A program made the translations under genes and the position numbers. Under the pieces are notes generated by a model. It was not told the DNA's origin, made no database searches, and worked only from the letters and a program-made list of their open reading frames with translations. This document shows, piece by piece, positions 42,335 to 51,810 of a stretch of 64,000 nt of DNA. Location of the stretch: assembly GCF_902706225.1 (NCBI RefSeq), contig NZ_CACSKB010000004.1, forward strand, positions 1 through 64,000, given 5' to 3'. Positions within the stretch are counted from its first letter, which is position 1; each line of letters begins with the position of its first letter. This DNA comes from Microbacterium sp. 18062. GTDB taxonomy: Bacteria; Actinomycetota; Actinomycetes; Actinomycetales; Microbacteriaceae.

Positions 42335-43384
42335 ATGAGCGGGATCGCGGATGTGGCGCGCCTGGCAGGCGTGTCGAAGTCGACGGCGAGCCGGGCGCTC
42401 AGCGGCGCGGGGTACGTCTCCGCGTCGACCCGCGAGCGGGTGGTGTCCGCGGCCGCATCCCTCGGCTACGTGCCCTCGACGAACGCGCAGAGCCTGTCGA
42501 CGGGGCGCACGCAGAGCATCGGCGTCGTCATGCCGTACATCAACCGCTGGTTCTTCGCCGAGGTGCTCGAGGGCATCCAGCAGGCGCTGCTCGCGCGCGG
42601 GCTCGACCTCATGCTCTACGACGCCAAACCGGGCAGCGACAGCCGACGACGCATCTTCGAGGACTTCCTGGCACGCAAACGCTTCGACGGACTGATCGCG
42701 GTGGGCCTCGAGCCTCAGCAGGACGAGCTCGAGAGCATGCTGTCGCTCGGCAGACCGGTGGTGAGCGTCATCGGCGATCAGGACCGCACGAGCGTCGTGA
42801 CCCTCGACGACCGCCACACCGCCCACCGTGCGACCGAGCACCTGATCGCACTCGGCCACCGGCGCATCGCCTTCCTCGGCGCAGGGTCCAGCACCCGCTG
42901 GCCTCACGTCGAGTCGGCGCGTGTCTCCGGCTACGAGGAGACCATGACCGAGGCGGGTCTCGGCGCGTTCATCGCGCACGCGCCCTCCGTCCTGTCGATG
43001 CCGGCCGGATACGCCGCGGCCGTCGACCTGCTGAGCGACTCCGGCACGCGTCCGACGGGGATCGTCGCCGCGTGCGACGAGGTGGCGATCGGCGCGATCA
43101 TCGCCGCGCGTCGCCTGGGCATCCAGGTGCCCTCGGCCCTCAGCGTCGTCGGGATCGACGACCACGAGCACGCCGAGATGTTCGCGCTGACGACGCTGCA
43201 GCAGAACCCGCGCGAGCAGGGAGTCACCGCGGTCGATCTGCTCCTGCGTCACATCGACGACCCGGATGCGGAGCCCGTCGCCGTGCGGCTGAAACCGCGC
43301 CTCGTCGTCCGCAACTCGACCGCCCCGGCCGATCCGGCGGCGGCGGCCGTCGTCGTCGACGGCGGCATCGCCCCGGTCGGCTGA
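42335..43384 (+). CDS. LacI-family transcriptional regulator
   Basis: A 349-residue repressor. Residues 3-50 are the LacI helix-turn-helix and hinge (IADVARLAGVSKSTASRALS). Residues 60-330 are the sugar-binding periplasmic-protein fold. AGAGGAAGGG supports ATG 42335. It is divergent from the sugar transporter operon and is the obvious regulator, acting at the four palindromes between them. The inducer is unknown. Confidence 0.93.
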   Translation: MSGIADVARLAGVSKSTASRALSGAGYVSASTRERVVSAAASLGYVPSTNAQSLSTGRTQSIGVVMPYINRWFFAEVLEGIQQALLARGLDLMLYDAKPGSDSRRRIFEDFLARKRFDGLIAVGLEPQQDELESMLSLGRPVVSVIGDQDRTSVVTLDDRHTAHRATEHLIALGHRRIAFLGAGSSTRWPHVESARVSGYEETMTEAGLGAFIAHAPSVLSMPAGYAAAVDLLSDSGTRPTGIVAACDEVAIGAIIAARRLGIQVPSALSVVGIDDHEHAEMFALTTLQQNPREQGVTAVDLLLRHIDDPDAEPVAVRLKPRLVVRNSTAPADPAAAAVVVDGGIAPVG

Positions 43385-43388
43385 CGCG

Positions 43389-43422
43389 GAACGGGGCCTC
43401 GGCGATCAGCCGGGCCCCGTTC
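43389..43422 (+). terminator. Hairpin after the LacI gene
   Basis: GAACGGGGCC (43389-43398) pairs with GGCCCCGTTC (43413-43422), with further inner pairing. It begins 5 nt after the stop and lies between convergent genes. Confidence 0.7.
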
Positions 43423-43433
43423 GCCCGTTCCGG

Positions 43434-43533
43434 TTCAGCTTCTCAGGGCCCCTGCGGGGCACTCCGTGGGGGCACGAAAGCCCGGTCGCTGAGCGAGCGC
43501 AGCGAGACGAAGCGTGAGGACTTTCGGGTCAGG
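43434..43533. repeat. About 100-bp dispersed repeat (inverted copy of 55168-55266)
   Basis: The reverse complement matches 55168-55266 with only a handful of differences over about 100 bp. It contains the palindrome GAGCGAGCGCAGCGAG and the GCCCCTGCGGGGC stem. It overlaps the last five bases of the giant nuclease gene. Confidence 0.85.
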
Positions 43534-46500
43534 CGCGGCGGCGGATGGCGACCATCCGGGCCGTGATGCCGAACCCCACCAGCAGTGCGCCGAGGAGCGC
43601 AGCTCCGGCGACACCGTCGTACTGTCCGCCCGTCGTGGCGAGCGCCCCGCTGCGGGCGGCGATCGTCACCTCCTGCCATCCGATGACGTTGCCGTCTGCG
43701 TCGAGGACGACGATACGGTGCGTGCCCGTCACGCCGTCCGGCAGGGTCACGGTGATGTTGCCCACCGCGTCGACGATGTGCCATCCGAGGAACACCGGGT
43801 CGGAGTGCAGCCACGCGCTGACCCACTGCCCGGCGTACGCCGTGCCGACGTGCACCACGAGCTGGCTGCCGGGCACGAGGTCGCCGGAGAGCACGCGGAT
43901 GACGTTCTCGAGCGCCGCGGTCAGCTCTCCTTCCGCCGCGGGGGACGGAGCGGTCGTCGGCGGCGTCCACCCGGTGCCGGGCAGACCCGGCTCCCCCGGC
44001 TCCCCCGGCTCCCCCGGCTCGACGGCGCCGTCCGTCACCGTGAGCGGGACACGGATCTCGGAACCGCTCTCGGGAGCGGTCAGCACGAGCACGCTGTCTG
44101 CCGCAGCATCCTCAGGAACGGTCAGCTCGACCGTCACGGCGCCGTCCGTCACCGTGAACGGCGGGAACACCGTGTCCCCGATGCTCGCCTCCAGCGTCGT
44201 GATCTCCGGCGCGCCCAGCGAGGTCAGGTTCAGACCCGACACTCCGATCGTGAGCGTCTCGCCTTCGCCGATCGTCTCCGGGACACCGGTCGCCTCGACA
44301 CCGCGAGTCGAGAAGTCCGGCGACAGCGGCGAGTTCGCCGTGATGTACGCGATCCACGCGTCACGGTCGACCAGACCCGAGTCACGGGTGTCGGTGCCTC
44401 CCGCGAGCGCGGTGAACGCGTCGCCACCGGTCAACAGGAAGTTGAACGACCCGATCCGGTACGAGCCCTCCGGATCGATCGGCTCGCCGTCGATCCAGAT
44501 GCCCGTGATCCGCTCGCCCAGCGGCGCCGATGCATCGAAGGTGTACGACACGTTCGACGACAACCCCAGCTGCAGGTAGCTCTGGCCATCCGCACGCCAC
44601 TGCTGCTCCAACGCCTCCGTGAACTGCGCCCCGGTCAGGGTCGTCGTCCACAGGTTGTTCAGGAACGGCAGCACACCGTTAGCCTCCGCGTACGTGATCA
44701 CGCCGTCCGGCGCATGGAACAGCTCCGCGCGCAGACCGCCCGAGTTGACCACACCGATCTCCGCACCACCGCGCGCCTCGTCGGACAGGCTCTCGCGCAG
44801 CGCCTCGGCCACCAGGTTGCCCAACGCCGACTGCGCCGCCCGGTTGTCGCGCGTGCCGCCGGTGTAGACGCCGTCCACGTACGAGCCGCCGGAGAACGCG
44901 GTCGTGATGTCCGCCGTCACCGACCCGACCGGCTGGTCGCCGATCACGGCCGCCTCGGCGATGGCCGTGTCCACGATCGACTTCACCTCGGCCACCCGCG
45001 GGTACTCCGCGACCAGCTCATCGTCCGCCGCCGTCGTGCGTGCGACGTTCTCCGCCTCGTAGCCGAGCACCTTGCCCGTGATCGCATCGAGCTCCAGCGC
45101 GATCCGGCCGACGTTCGCCCCGTAGCTGCCGGTCTGCAGCACGGGCCGCGTCCCCTCGCCTCCCGGAATCGGCGCATCCCACTCGTACGTCGCGTGCGTG
45201 TGCCCCGTGAAGATCGCATCGACGCTCGCATCGGTCTCGGTCACGATCTTCGCGAACACATCGCTCGATGCGACCGCGGCCTCCAGCGATGCCGACGCCG
45301 GCGCGCCCTCGTGGTACTCCGCGATGATCACGTCCGCCTCGCCGTTGGACGGATCTCCGTCCGACAGCTGCGCCGCCACCCGGTTCACCGCATCCACAGG
45401 GTCGCCGAACTCCAGGCCCTCGACGCCCAACGGCGACACCACCGTCGGCGTGTCCTCGGTCACCGTGCCGATCACCGCGACCGTCAGCCCGTCGACCGTG
45501 AACGTCGCGTACTCGTCGAGCACCGGCTCCCCCGTCTCCGCGTCGTAGACGTTCGCACCGAGATAGGGGAAGTCGCTCGCCGGGGTCACCCGGTCGATCA
45601 GATCGTCGAAGCCCTGATCGAACTCGTGGTTGCCCACCGTCGACGCGGCCAGATCCAGCGCGTTCAGCACATCCAGCGTGGGAATGTCGCCCTGGCTCGA
45701 CGAGGCGAACACCGACGCACCGATGTTGTCGCCCGCCGACAGGAACAGCGTGTTCTCCTCGCCGTACTCCGCCCGCAACTGCTCGATCGTCCCGGCGAAC
45801 TTCACCGTGTTCGCATCTATCCGACCGTGGAAGTCGTTGATGTTCAGCAGGTTCAGCTCCACCGGCTCCGGCGCGGTGACGGTGAGCGGAACACGCACCT
45901 CGGTCCCGCTGTCGGTCGCCGTCAGCACCAGCACGCTGTCACCCACGGCCTCCGCCGGGACGGTCAGCTCTACCGTGGCTGCGCCGTCGACGACGGCGAA
46001 CGGAGCGAACACCGTGCCTCCGATGGCCGCCTCCAGCGTGGAGTTCGCGGGGCTGCCGAGCGAGGTCAGGTTCAGCCCCGACACCTCGATCGACAGCGTC
46101 TGGCCCGCATCGATGGACTCCGGCACGCCCGTGACCTGGGCGCTGCGGCTCGCGAAGCTCGGCGACAGCCCGGGATTCTCCTGCAGGTACGCGATCCACG
46201 CGTCGCGGTCGATCAGACCCGAGTCGCGCGTGTCCGTCCCCTCGGCGAGGGTGCGGAAGTTGTCACCGCCCTCGAGCAGGAAGCTGAACGAGCCCACGCG
46301 ATACTCGCCGGCCGGATCGATCGGCTCCCCGTCGACCCGGATCCCGGTGATGTGCTCGCCCTGCGCGGCCGATGCGTCGTAGGTGTACGACACGTTCTCC
46401 GACAGCCCCAGCTGCAGGTAGGGACGCGATGGCACGTTGCCGTCCGCATCGATCTGCCACTGCTCCTCGAGCACCGCCTTGAACTGTGTTCCCGTCAGGG

Positions 46501-49500
46501 TCGTGGTCCCCAGGTTGTTCACGAACGGCAGCACCGCGTTGGCCTCCGCGTACGTGATCACCCCGTCCTCGCCGTACAGCAGCTCCGCGCGCAGACCGCC
46601 GGGGTTCACCACCGCGATCTCGGCGCCACCGCGTGTCTGATCGGCGAGGCTCTCGACGATCGAGTCGGCCACCAGATTGCCCAGCGCCGACTGCGACGCG
46701 CGATCGTCGCGCGTGCCGCCGGTCCACACGCCGTCGACGTACGCCCCGCCCGCATGCGCCGTCGTGATGTCGGCGGTCACCGACCCGACCGGCACGCCAC
46801 CGGTCACGGCCGCCTCGGCCAGCGCGGCGTCGACGATCGTCTTCACCTCGGCCACCCGCGGATACGCTGCGACGAGATCCGCATCCGCCGTCGTGGTGCG
46901 CTTGACGTTCTCGGCGGTGTAGGACTCGACGTCACCGGTCTCGGCATCGAGCGTGAGCACGACCTGGCCGAGGTTCTCGCCGTAGCTGCCCGTCTGGAGC
47001 ACCGGACGCGTCGCATCCGATCCGGGCACCGGGCCGTTCCAGACGTATTCCTTGTGCGTGTGACCGGTGAAGATCACGTTCACCGCCGCCGAGGTCTCGG
47101 TCACCAGCTTCGCGAAGGCACCGCCGTACGCGATCTCCTCCTCCAACGTCGCACCATCCGACGTGCCCGCGGAAGCACCCTCGTGGTACTGGGCGATGAT
47201 CACATCCGCCTCACCGTTCGACTCGTCGCCATCGGTCAGCACGGCCGCGACACGGTTCACCGCGTCCACCGGGTCCCCGAAGTCCAGATCCGCGATCCCT
47301 CCGGGCGAGACCAGGGTCGGAGTCTCCTCCGTGACCGCGCCGACGACGGCCACAGTGAGTCCCTCGACCTCGAACGTCGCGTACTCGGGCAGCACCGGGT
47401 CGGTCGTGCCCTTCGCATACACGTTCGCGCCCAGATACGTGAAGTCGGTCGCCTCGGCCACCCGGCCCACGAGGTCGTCGAAGCCCTGATCGAACTCGTG
47501 GTTGCCCACCGCGCTGGCATCGAGTCCCAGGGCGTTGAGCACGTCGAGCGTCGGGATGTCGCCCTGACTCGATGAGGCGAACAGGGAGGCCCCGATGTTG
47601 TCGCCGTTCGAGACGAACAGCGTGTTCTCCTCGCCATACTCCGCACGCAACTGCTCCACCGTGCCCGCGAACTTCACCGTGTTCGCATCGATCCGACCGT
47701 GGAAGTCGTTGATGTCCAGCAGGTTCAGCTCGACCGTCGGATCGAGGCCGATCCCGACCACGATCGGATCGTGGTCGCTCGAACGGTACGGCGACTCGTC
47801 GTAGAAGTTCGTCGCGTTGTAGTTGTAGCGGCTGTACTCCAGCGCGATCGACTCGGCCGCGTTGATGTTCCAGATGTCTACCCCGGTCACCAGCTCGTCG
47901 GCGGACGAGGAGGCGAGGATGTGGTCGAGCGAACCGCTCGCTCCATCGTACGAATAGGTGTACTTGCCGGTCTTGGCGCCCTGGTCGACGTATCCGGCGT
48001 CGTAGAAGACCTGCATCGGGTCTTCCTGCGTGTAGGCGTTGAAGTCGCCGAGCAGGAAGACGAGGTCGGTGTCGAGATCGGTCTTGAGCTCGTCGGCGAA
48101 GGCGACGAGAGCGGTCGCCTGTGCGACACGGGAGGCGTTCGACGCTCCCTGGCCGTCGCCCTGGTCGGCATCCACGCCGCTGCCCGAGCCCTTCGACTTG
48201 AAGTGGTTGACGATCGCGAGGAACGTCTCGTCGCCGTCGACCGGCGCGAACGCCTGGGCGAGCGGGTAGCGTGCGTTGCCGAACGCCGTGTCGTCGTCGA
48301 TCACGCTGTCGCCGACCGGCTCGACGGCGCCCCTCTTGTAGATGAACGCGGTGCGGATGACGTCCTCGCCCGCCGGCACGGCCGACGGAGACGGCACATA
48401 CGCCCACTGGTCGGAGCCGAGCGCGGCGTTGAGCGCGTCGACCAGCTCGGCGACCGCCTCATCCCGGTTCTTGCCTGCGATCGACGAGTTCTCGATCTCC
48501 TCGAGGGAGACGACCTCGGCATCCAGCGCGTTGATGGCTGCGACGATCTTCGCCTGCTGGCGGGCGAGGTTCTCCTCGTTCGCGGCACCGCGCACGGACG
48601 GTGAGGTGCAGGTGTTCACCGTGATCGGGTTGCCCGCGCGGTCGCCGTAGTAGGTGCATGAGGCACCCGCCTCGACCGCGTCGGCACCGGTGGTCGTGAA
48701 GTAGTTGAGCACGTTGAAGCTGGCGAGCTGGATGTCGCCGCCGACATCCGCCGGGGAGTCCGTGCGCGTGTTCTCGAACGTCGCCGGCTGCACGTCCGCG
48801 GCATTGTCGACGGTGAGCTGCTGGGTCGGCTGGAACGTCCACAAGCCGTTGCGGTAGTCGAGGACCACCGGGGCGGTGAAGGTCACCGCGGCGCCGACGC
48901 GCACCGGGTCCGTCGTCGACAGATACGGCAGCGGGATGCCCTTGTTGGCCGTCGAGTTGAAGTTGACCGACGCGCCGTCGTCGAGGGTGACCGCTCTGGC
49001 TGCGTTGTCCGCGACGGCGGCGGCGTACTCGGCGGTGCCGGGGCGTGCGATCTCGGTGGCCGTCACCAGCGGACTCGTGCCCGATGCGAGGCCGATGGAT
49101 GCGTAGTAGTTGGTGTCGTACGTGTCGCTGACCGTGTAGTCGCCCTGCGGCGCGAGCAGCATCCCCTCGAGCGTCTCGCGCGCCTCGTCGGTCTCCGGCC
49201 ACGTGACAGCTGCCGGCGCCACCGCGGCGGCGGCGTCGTCGTCGTCGTCGTCGGAGAGGATCGTGACCGTGCCCGTCCGGACGTCGACCTGGGTGAGTGT
49301 GTTGAACTCGCCGGCGACGCCGGTGATCTCGACATGGTCGCCGATCTGCACCTGCGCCGCGACGGCGGCACCGGCCGCGCCGGTGCCGCCCCAGACGAAG
49401 ACCGCCTCGGAGGCGGTGTGGGCCGCGAGATCGAGCACTCCCCCGGTGCCGGGGGTCTGGATGTAGAAGCCGTTGTAGCCGCCCGCGGGGTACGCGGCGG

Positions 49501-50326
49501 TCACCACACCGCGGGCGGTGACCGTCTGGCCGAGCAGCGGGCTGGCGTCGCCCGTGCCCTGGATCTCGGCGATCGGGGTGATCGTCGGGTCGGCCGTCTC
49601 GGTCGGCTCAGGCGATGCCGTCTCCGTGGGCTCGGGAGAGGCCGTCTCGGTGGGCTCCGGCGAGGGCTCGCCGCCGGCGCCCGCGGACGCCTGGGGGGTG
49701 ACGGTGGCGGACACCGTGAAGTCTGCGCCGTTGTCATCGGTGTCGACGAAGCCCGTGCGCACGAGCGAGTTCGGAACGCCGTTGCCCTGGCCGTCGGGGC
49801 CCACCGTGGTCTCGAAGGTGTTCGACGTGCCGTAGCCGAGCAGATCGACGACGCCGTCCGCGTCCACGATCGAGCCGACCGGCAGCGTGAGCGCGGTGGA
49901 GGTCTCGGCGAGCCAGACGGTGCCGTGCTGACCACCCGGGTTGAACGACGTGGCGAGGTCCGGCGTCGGAAGCGCCTCCCCGTTCGAGGCGTTGTTCGTC
50001 GCCCCTGCGACGAGGAAGTGGTCACCCGCCTCGATCGTCCCCGACAGTGCGACCACGCTCGTCGCGGCGGCGGTCCCGGGCGCGTTGCGGTACTGCAGCG
50101 ACCATCCGTCGAGGCTCTGTGCGGTGTCGCCGGCGTTGTACAGCTCGATGAACTTGTTCGCGTAGGGTGCGCCCGCACTGCCGCCCTTGAGATAGGCCTC
50201 GTTGATGATGACGTCGGCGCCTTCGGCCGCCATCGCGGGGAGCGGAACGAGCGCTCCTGCGGCCAAGGCCATCCCGATGCCTACGGAGATGAGGGTGGGG
50301 CGGCGCCGTCCCTGAGAAACGAACAT
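43529..50326 (-). CDS. Wall-anchored multidomain nuclease / tandem 5'-nucleotidase
   Basis: A 2265-residue secreted protein. Layout: signal peptide (1-33, ending AMA), lamin-tail-like domain (about 36-180), Pro-Glu-Thr repeat linker (about 223-250), OB-like domain (about 250-380), endonuclease/exonuclease/phosphatase domain (about 530-858, with SLEEIENSS, LLGDFNAY and SSDHDPIVV). Then come two 5'-nucleotidase modules (from about 864 and 1488), each with NDFHGR, GDNIGAS, GNHEFDQ and FTGHTH metal-binding motifs, a C-terminal nucleotidase domain and an Ig-like domain. The modules repeat with a 1872-bp (624-residue) period. A collagen-like EPGEPGEPG run and the sorting signal LATTG (2229-2233), helix and RRR end the protein. 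It probably degrades extracellular DNA and dephosphorylates the nucleotides. Confidence 0.92.
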   Translation of the reverse strand: MFVSQGRRRPTLISVGIGMALAAGALVPLPAMAAEGADVIINEAYLKGGSAGAPYANKFIELYNAGDTAQSLDGWSLQYRNAPGTAAATSVVALSGTIEAGDHFLVAGATNNASNGEALPTPDLATSFNPGGQHGTVWLAETSTALTLPVGSIVDADGVVDLLGYGTSNTFETTVGPDGQGNGVPNSLVRTGFVDTDDNGADFTVSATVTPQASAGAGGEPSPEPTETASPEPTETASPEPTETADPTITPIAEIQGTGDASPLLGQTVTARGVVTAAYPAGGYNGFYIQTPGTGGVLDLAAHTASEAVFVWGGTGAAGAAVAAQVQIGDHVEITGVAGEFNTLTQVDVRTGTVTILSDDDDDDAAAAVAPAAVTWPETDEARETLEGMLLAPQGDYTVSDTYDTNYYASIGLASGTSPLVTATEIARPGTAEYAAAVADNAARAVTLDDGASVNFNSTANKGIPLPYLSTTDPVRVGAAVTFTAPVVLDYRNGLWTFQPTQQLTVDNAADVQPATFENTRTDSPADVGGDIQLASFNVLNYFTTTGADAVEAGASCTYYGDRAGNPITVNTCTSPSVRGAANEENLARQQAKIVAAINALDAEVVSLEEIENSSIAGKNRDEAVAELVDALNAALGSDQWAYVPSPSAVPAGEDVIRTAFIYKRGAVEPVGDSVIDDDTAFGNARYPLAQAFAPVDGDETFLAIVNHFKSKGSGSGVDADQGDGQGASNASRVAQATALVAFADELKTDLDTDLVFLLGDFNAYTQEDPMQVFYDAGYVDQGAKTGKYTYSYDGASGSLDHILASSSADELVTGVDIWNINAAESIALEYSRYNYNATNFYDESPYRSSDHDPIVVGIGLDPTVELNLLDINDFHGRIDANTVKFAGTVEQLRAEYGEENTLFVSNGDNIGASLFASSSQGDIPTLDVLNALGLDASAVGNHEFDQGFDDLVGRVAEATDFTYLGANVYAKGTTDPVLPEYATFEVEGLTVAVVGAVTEETPTLVSPGGIADLDFGDPVDAVNRVAAVLTDGDESNGEADVIIAQYHEGASAGTSDGATLEEEIAYGGAFAKLVTETSAAVNVIFTGHTHKEYVWNGPVPGSDATRPVLQTGSYGENLGQVVLTLDAETGDVESYTAENVKRTTTADADLVAAYPRVAEVKTIVDAALAEAAVTGGVPVGSVTADITTAHAGGAYVDGVWTGGTRDDRASQSALGNLVADSIVESLADQTRGGAEIAVVNPGGLRAELLYGEDGVITYAEANAVLPFVNNLGTTTLTGTQFKAVLEEQWQIDADGNVPSRPYLQLGLSENVSYTYDASAAQGEHITGIRVDGEPIDPAGEYRVGSFSFLLEGGDNFRTLAEGTDTRDSGLIDRDAWIAYLQENPGLSPSFASRSAQVTGVPESIDAGQTLSIEVSGLNLTSLGSPANSTLEAAIGGTVFAPFAVVDGAATVELTVPAEAVGDSVLVLTATDSGTEVRVPLTVTAPEPVELNLLNINDFHGRIDANTVKFAGTIEQLRAEYGEENTLFLSAGDNIGASVFASSSQGDIPTLDVLNALDLAASTVGNHEFDQGFDDLIDRVTPASDFPYLGANVYDAETGEPVLDEYATFTVDGLTVAVIGTVTEDTPTVVSPLGVEGLEFGDPVDAVNRVAAQLSDGDPSNGEADVIIAEYHEGAPASASLEAAVASSDVFAKIVTETDASVDAIFTGHTHATYEWDAPIPGGEGTRPVLQTGSYGANVGRIALELDAITGKVLGYEAENVARTTAADDELVAEYPRVAEVKSIVDTAIAEAAVIGDQPVGSVTADITTAFSGGSYVDGVYTGGTRDNRAAQSALGNLVAEALRESLSDEARGGAEIGVVNSGGLRAELFHAPDGVITYAEANGVLPFLNNLWTTTLTGAQFTEALEQQWRADGQSYLQLGLSSNVSYTFDASAPLGERITGIWIDGEPIDPEGSYRIGSFNFLLTGGDAFTALAGGTDTRDSGLVDRDAWIAYITANSPLSPDFSTRGVEATGVPETIGEGETLTIGVSGLNLTSLGAPEITTLEASIGDTVFPPFTVTDGAVTVELTVPEDAAADSVLVLTAPESGSEIRVPLTVTDGAVEPGEPGEPGEPGLPGTGWTPPTTAPSPAAEGELTAALENVIRVLSGDLVPGSQLVVHVGTAYAGQWVSAWLHSDPVFLGWHIVDAVGNITVTLPDGVTGTHRIVVLDADGNVIGWQEVTIAARSGALATTGGQYDGVAGAALLGALLVGFGITARMVAIRRRA

Positions 50327-50507
50327 GAGTCTCCTGATGATTCCATCAACACGAATGCTCCGAGGCTAGGAGTGAAAGTTCGCTCCTCTCTTGCCTGCAG
50401 ATGACGGTCGTGTAAACAGACCGGGACACGCTCGTCGCGACCTCACCCTCGACACTGCATGTCGCCCGTCGTCGGATGCAGTTTCACATCACCGGCCCGG
50501 GGACGCA

Positions 50508-50543
50508 CGAAGACCCCGGATGCCGAGGCATCCGGGGTCTTCG
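50508..50543. terminator. Bidirectional terminator hairpin after rplL
   Basis: CGAAGACCCCGGATGCC (50508-50524) and GGCATCCGGGGTCTTCG (50527-50543) are fully complementary. The stem lies just after the rplL stop on the minus strand. Confidence 0.85.
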
Positions 50544-50557
50544 TGAAGGGAAGGGGC

Positions 50558-50941
50558 TTACTTGAGGGTGACGGTGGCGCCGGCCTCTTCGAGAGCGGCC
50601 TTGGCCTTCTCGGCGGCCTCCTTGTTCGCGCCCTCGAGGACGGCCTTGGGGGCACCGTCGACGACGGCCTTGGCCTCGCCGAGGCCCAGCGAGGTGAGCT
50701 CGCGGACCGTCTTGATGACCTGGATCTTCTTGTCGCCGGCAGCCTCGAGGATGACGTCGAACGAGTCCTTCTCCTCCTCTGCAGCGGCCTCGCCGCCCGC
50801 ACCGGCGGCACCGGCGACGGCGACGGGAGCGGCAGCGGTGACGTCGAACTTCTCCTCGAACGCCTTGACGAACTCGCTGAGCTCGACGAGGGTGAGCCCT
50901 GCGAACTGCTCGAGCAGCTCCTCAGTGGTGAGCTTAGCCAT
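50558..50941 (-). CDS. rplL: 50S ribosomal protein L7/L12
   Basis: A 127-residue acidic stalk protein. It has the N-terminal dimer region [17 protein letters not shown], the Ala/Gly-rich hinge ([13 protein letters not shown]) and the C-terminal factor-binding domain ([19 protein letters not shown]). It recruits translation GTPases. It follows rplJ by 50 nt. Confidence 0.97.
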   Translation of the reverse strand: MAKLTTEELLEQFAGLTLVELSEFVKAFEEKFDVTAAAPVAVAGAAGAGGEAAAEEEKDSFDVILEAAGDKKIQVIKTVRELTSLGLGEAKAVVDGAPKAVLEGANKEAAEKAKAALEEAGATVTLK

Positions 50942-50991
50942 GATGTATCTCCTAGTTTGATGGGGTTTGTGAGAACGAGAACGCCGGTCGC

Positions 50992-51480
50992 TTACGCGGC
51001 TTCAGCGGTCTCCAGCTTTTCGCGAAGCGCGTCGATGGTCGCGGCAGCCTTGCCCATCGTCGCCTTCATCATGCCCGCAGCCTTCGCCAGCAGAACCTCA
51101 CGGCTCTCGAGCGAGGCGTACTTGTCGACCTCGTCGGCGGTGAGGGAGTTGCCCTCGAACACGCCGCCCTTGATCACGAGAAGCGGGTTGGCCTTGGCGA
51201 AGTCACGCAGAGCTTTTGCAGTGGCGACGAAGTCACCGTGCACGAAAGCGACGGCGGACGGCCCCTTGAGGTCGTCGTCCAGCGCAGTGATCCCCGCGTT
51301 GTTCGCGGCGATCTTGGTCAGCGTGTTCTTCACCACGGCGTACTCGGCGTCCTGACGGATGCTGTTGCGCAGCTCCTTGAGCTGGGCGACCGTCAGACCG
51401 CGGTACTCGGTCAGCAGGACGGCGTTCGAGCTCTCGAATGACTTCGTGAGCTCGGAGACCGTTGCATCCTTCTGCGCCAT
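50992..51480 (-). CDS. rplJ: 50S ribosomal protein L10
   Basis: A 162-residue protein that anchors L7/L12 dimers on the ribosome and represses its own mRNA when in excess. It begins [20 protein letters not shown] and has the conserved [22 protein letters not shown] lies upstream of ATG 51480. The leader carries an intrinsic terminator (51545-51582). Confidence 0.97.
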   Translation of the reverse strand: MAQKDATVSELTKSFESSNAVLLTEYRGLTVAQLKELRNSIRQDAEYAVVKNTLTKIAANNAGITALDDDLKGPSAVAFVHGDFVATAKALRDFAKANPLLVIKGGVFEGNSLTADEVDKYASLESREVLLAKAAGMMKATMGKAAATIDALREKLETAEAA

Positions 51481-51660
51481 GGTCACTCCTTGGTGGGTAC
51501 GAGGCGCCCCACGGTGGTGAGGCGCCGGCCTCGGACCCGCCCGGCAAAAACAGAAGAGCTCCGGCGCAAGCGCACGGAGCTCGATTCGAGGAGAATCTTT
51601 CGTGACACCTGCGCGGGCCCCTGCATTCGCAGTGCTTCGGTCATCATGCACTCGCGTGCA
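51481..51660 (-). promoter_or_regulatory. rplJL mRNA leader (L10 leader-like)
   Basis: A leader of about 180 nt precedes rplJ and can form several helices, including a GAGCTCCG-based terminator. Many bacteria use such leaders for feedback by the L10-L7/L12 complex. The fit to the known L10 leader motif was judged by eye and the 5' end is not defined. Confidence 0.6.
51545..51582 (-). terminator. Attenuator in the rplJ leader
   Basis: On the minus strand, GAGCTCCG and CGGAGCTC (plus 51575-51582 and 51556-51563) with inner GCGC/GCGC pairing form a strong stem. It is followed by TTCTGTTTTTGCC, one of the few genuine U-tract terminators in the window. It lies about 65 nt before the rplJ start. 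Confidence 0.8.
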
Positions 51661-51810
51661 CGACGATGACCAGCGGTCTTCGGCTTCCTCCATGATGCCA
51701 CACCCGTCCCCCCGCTCCAAACTCCCGCTTCCTTCTTGCCCGGATGCGGAGCCCACGCGACACGCGCACGCCAGGCGGGGAGCGTCCGCGACGGCGCGTA
51801 CGCTCGAGGG

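Noticed and set aside
43970..44040. An LPGTG wall-sorting signal in the Gly/Pro linker of the giant protein
   Set aside because: LPGTG occurs there, but no membrane helix or basic tail follows. The true signal is LATTG at the C terminus.
43514..47575. A 1353-codon open frame on the plus strand opposite the giant nuclease gene
   Set aside because: It is the mirror of a long GC-rich coding sequence, with Arg/Val/His-rich low-complexity translation and no domain. The minus strand has a signal peptide, domains and a sorting signal.
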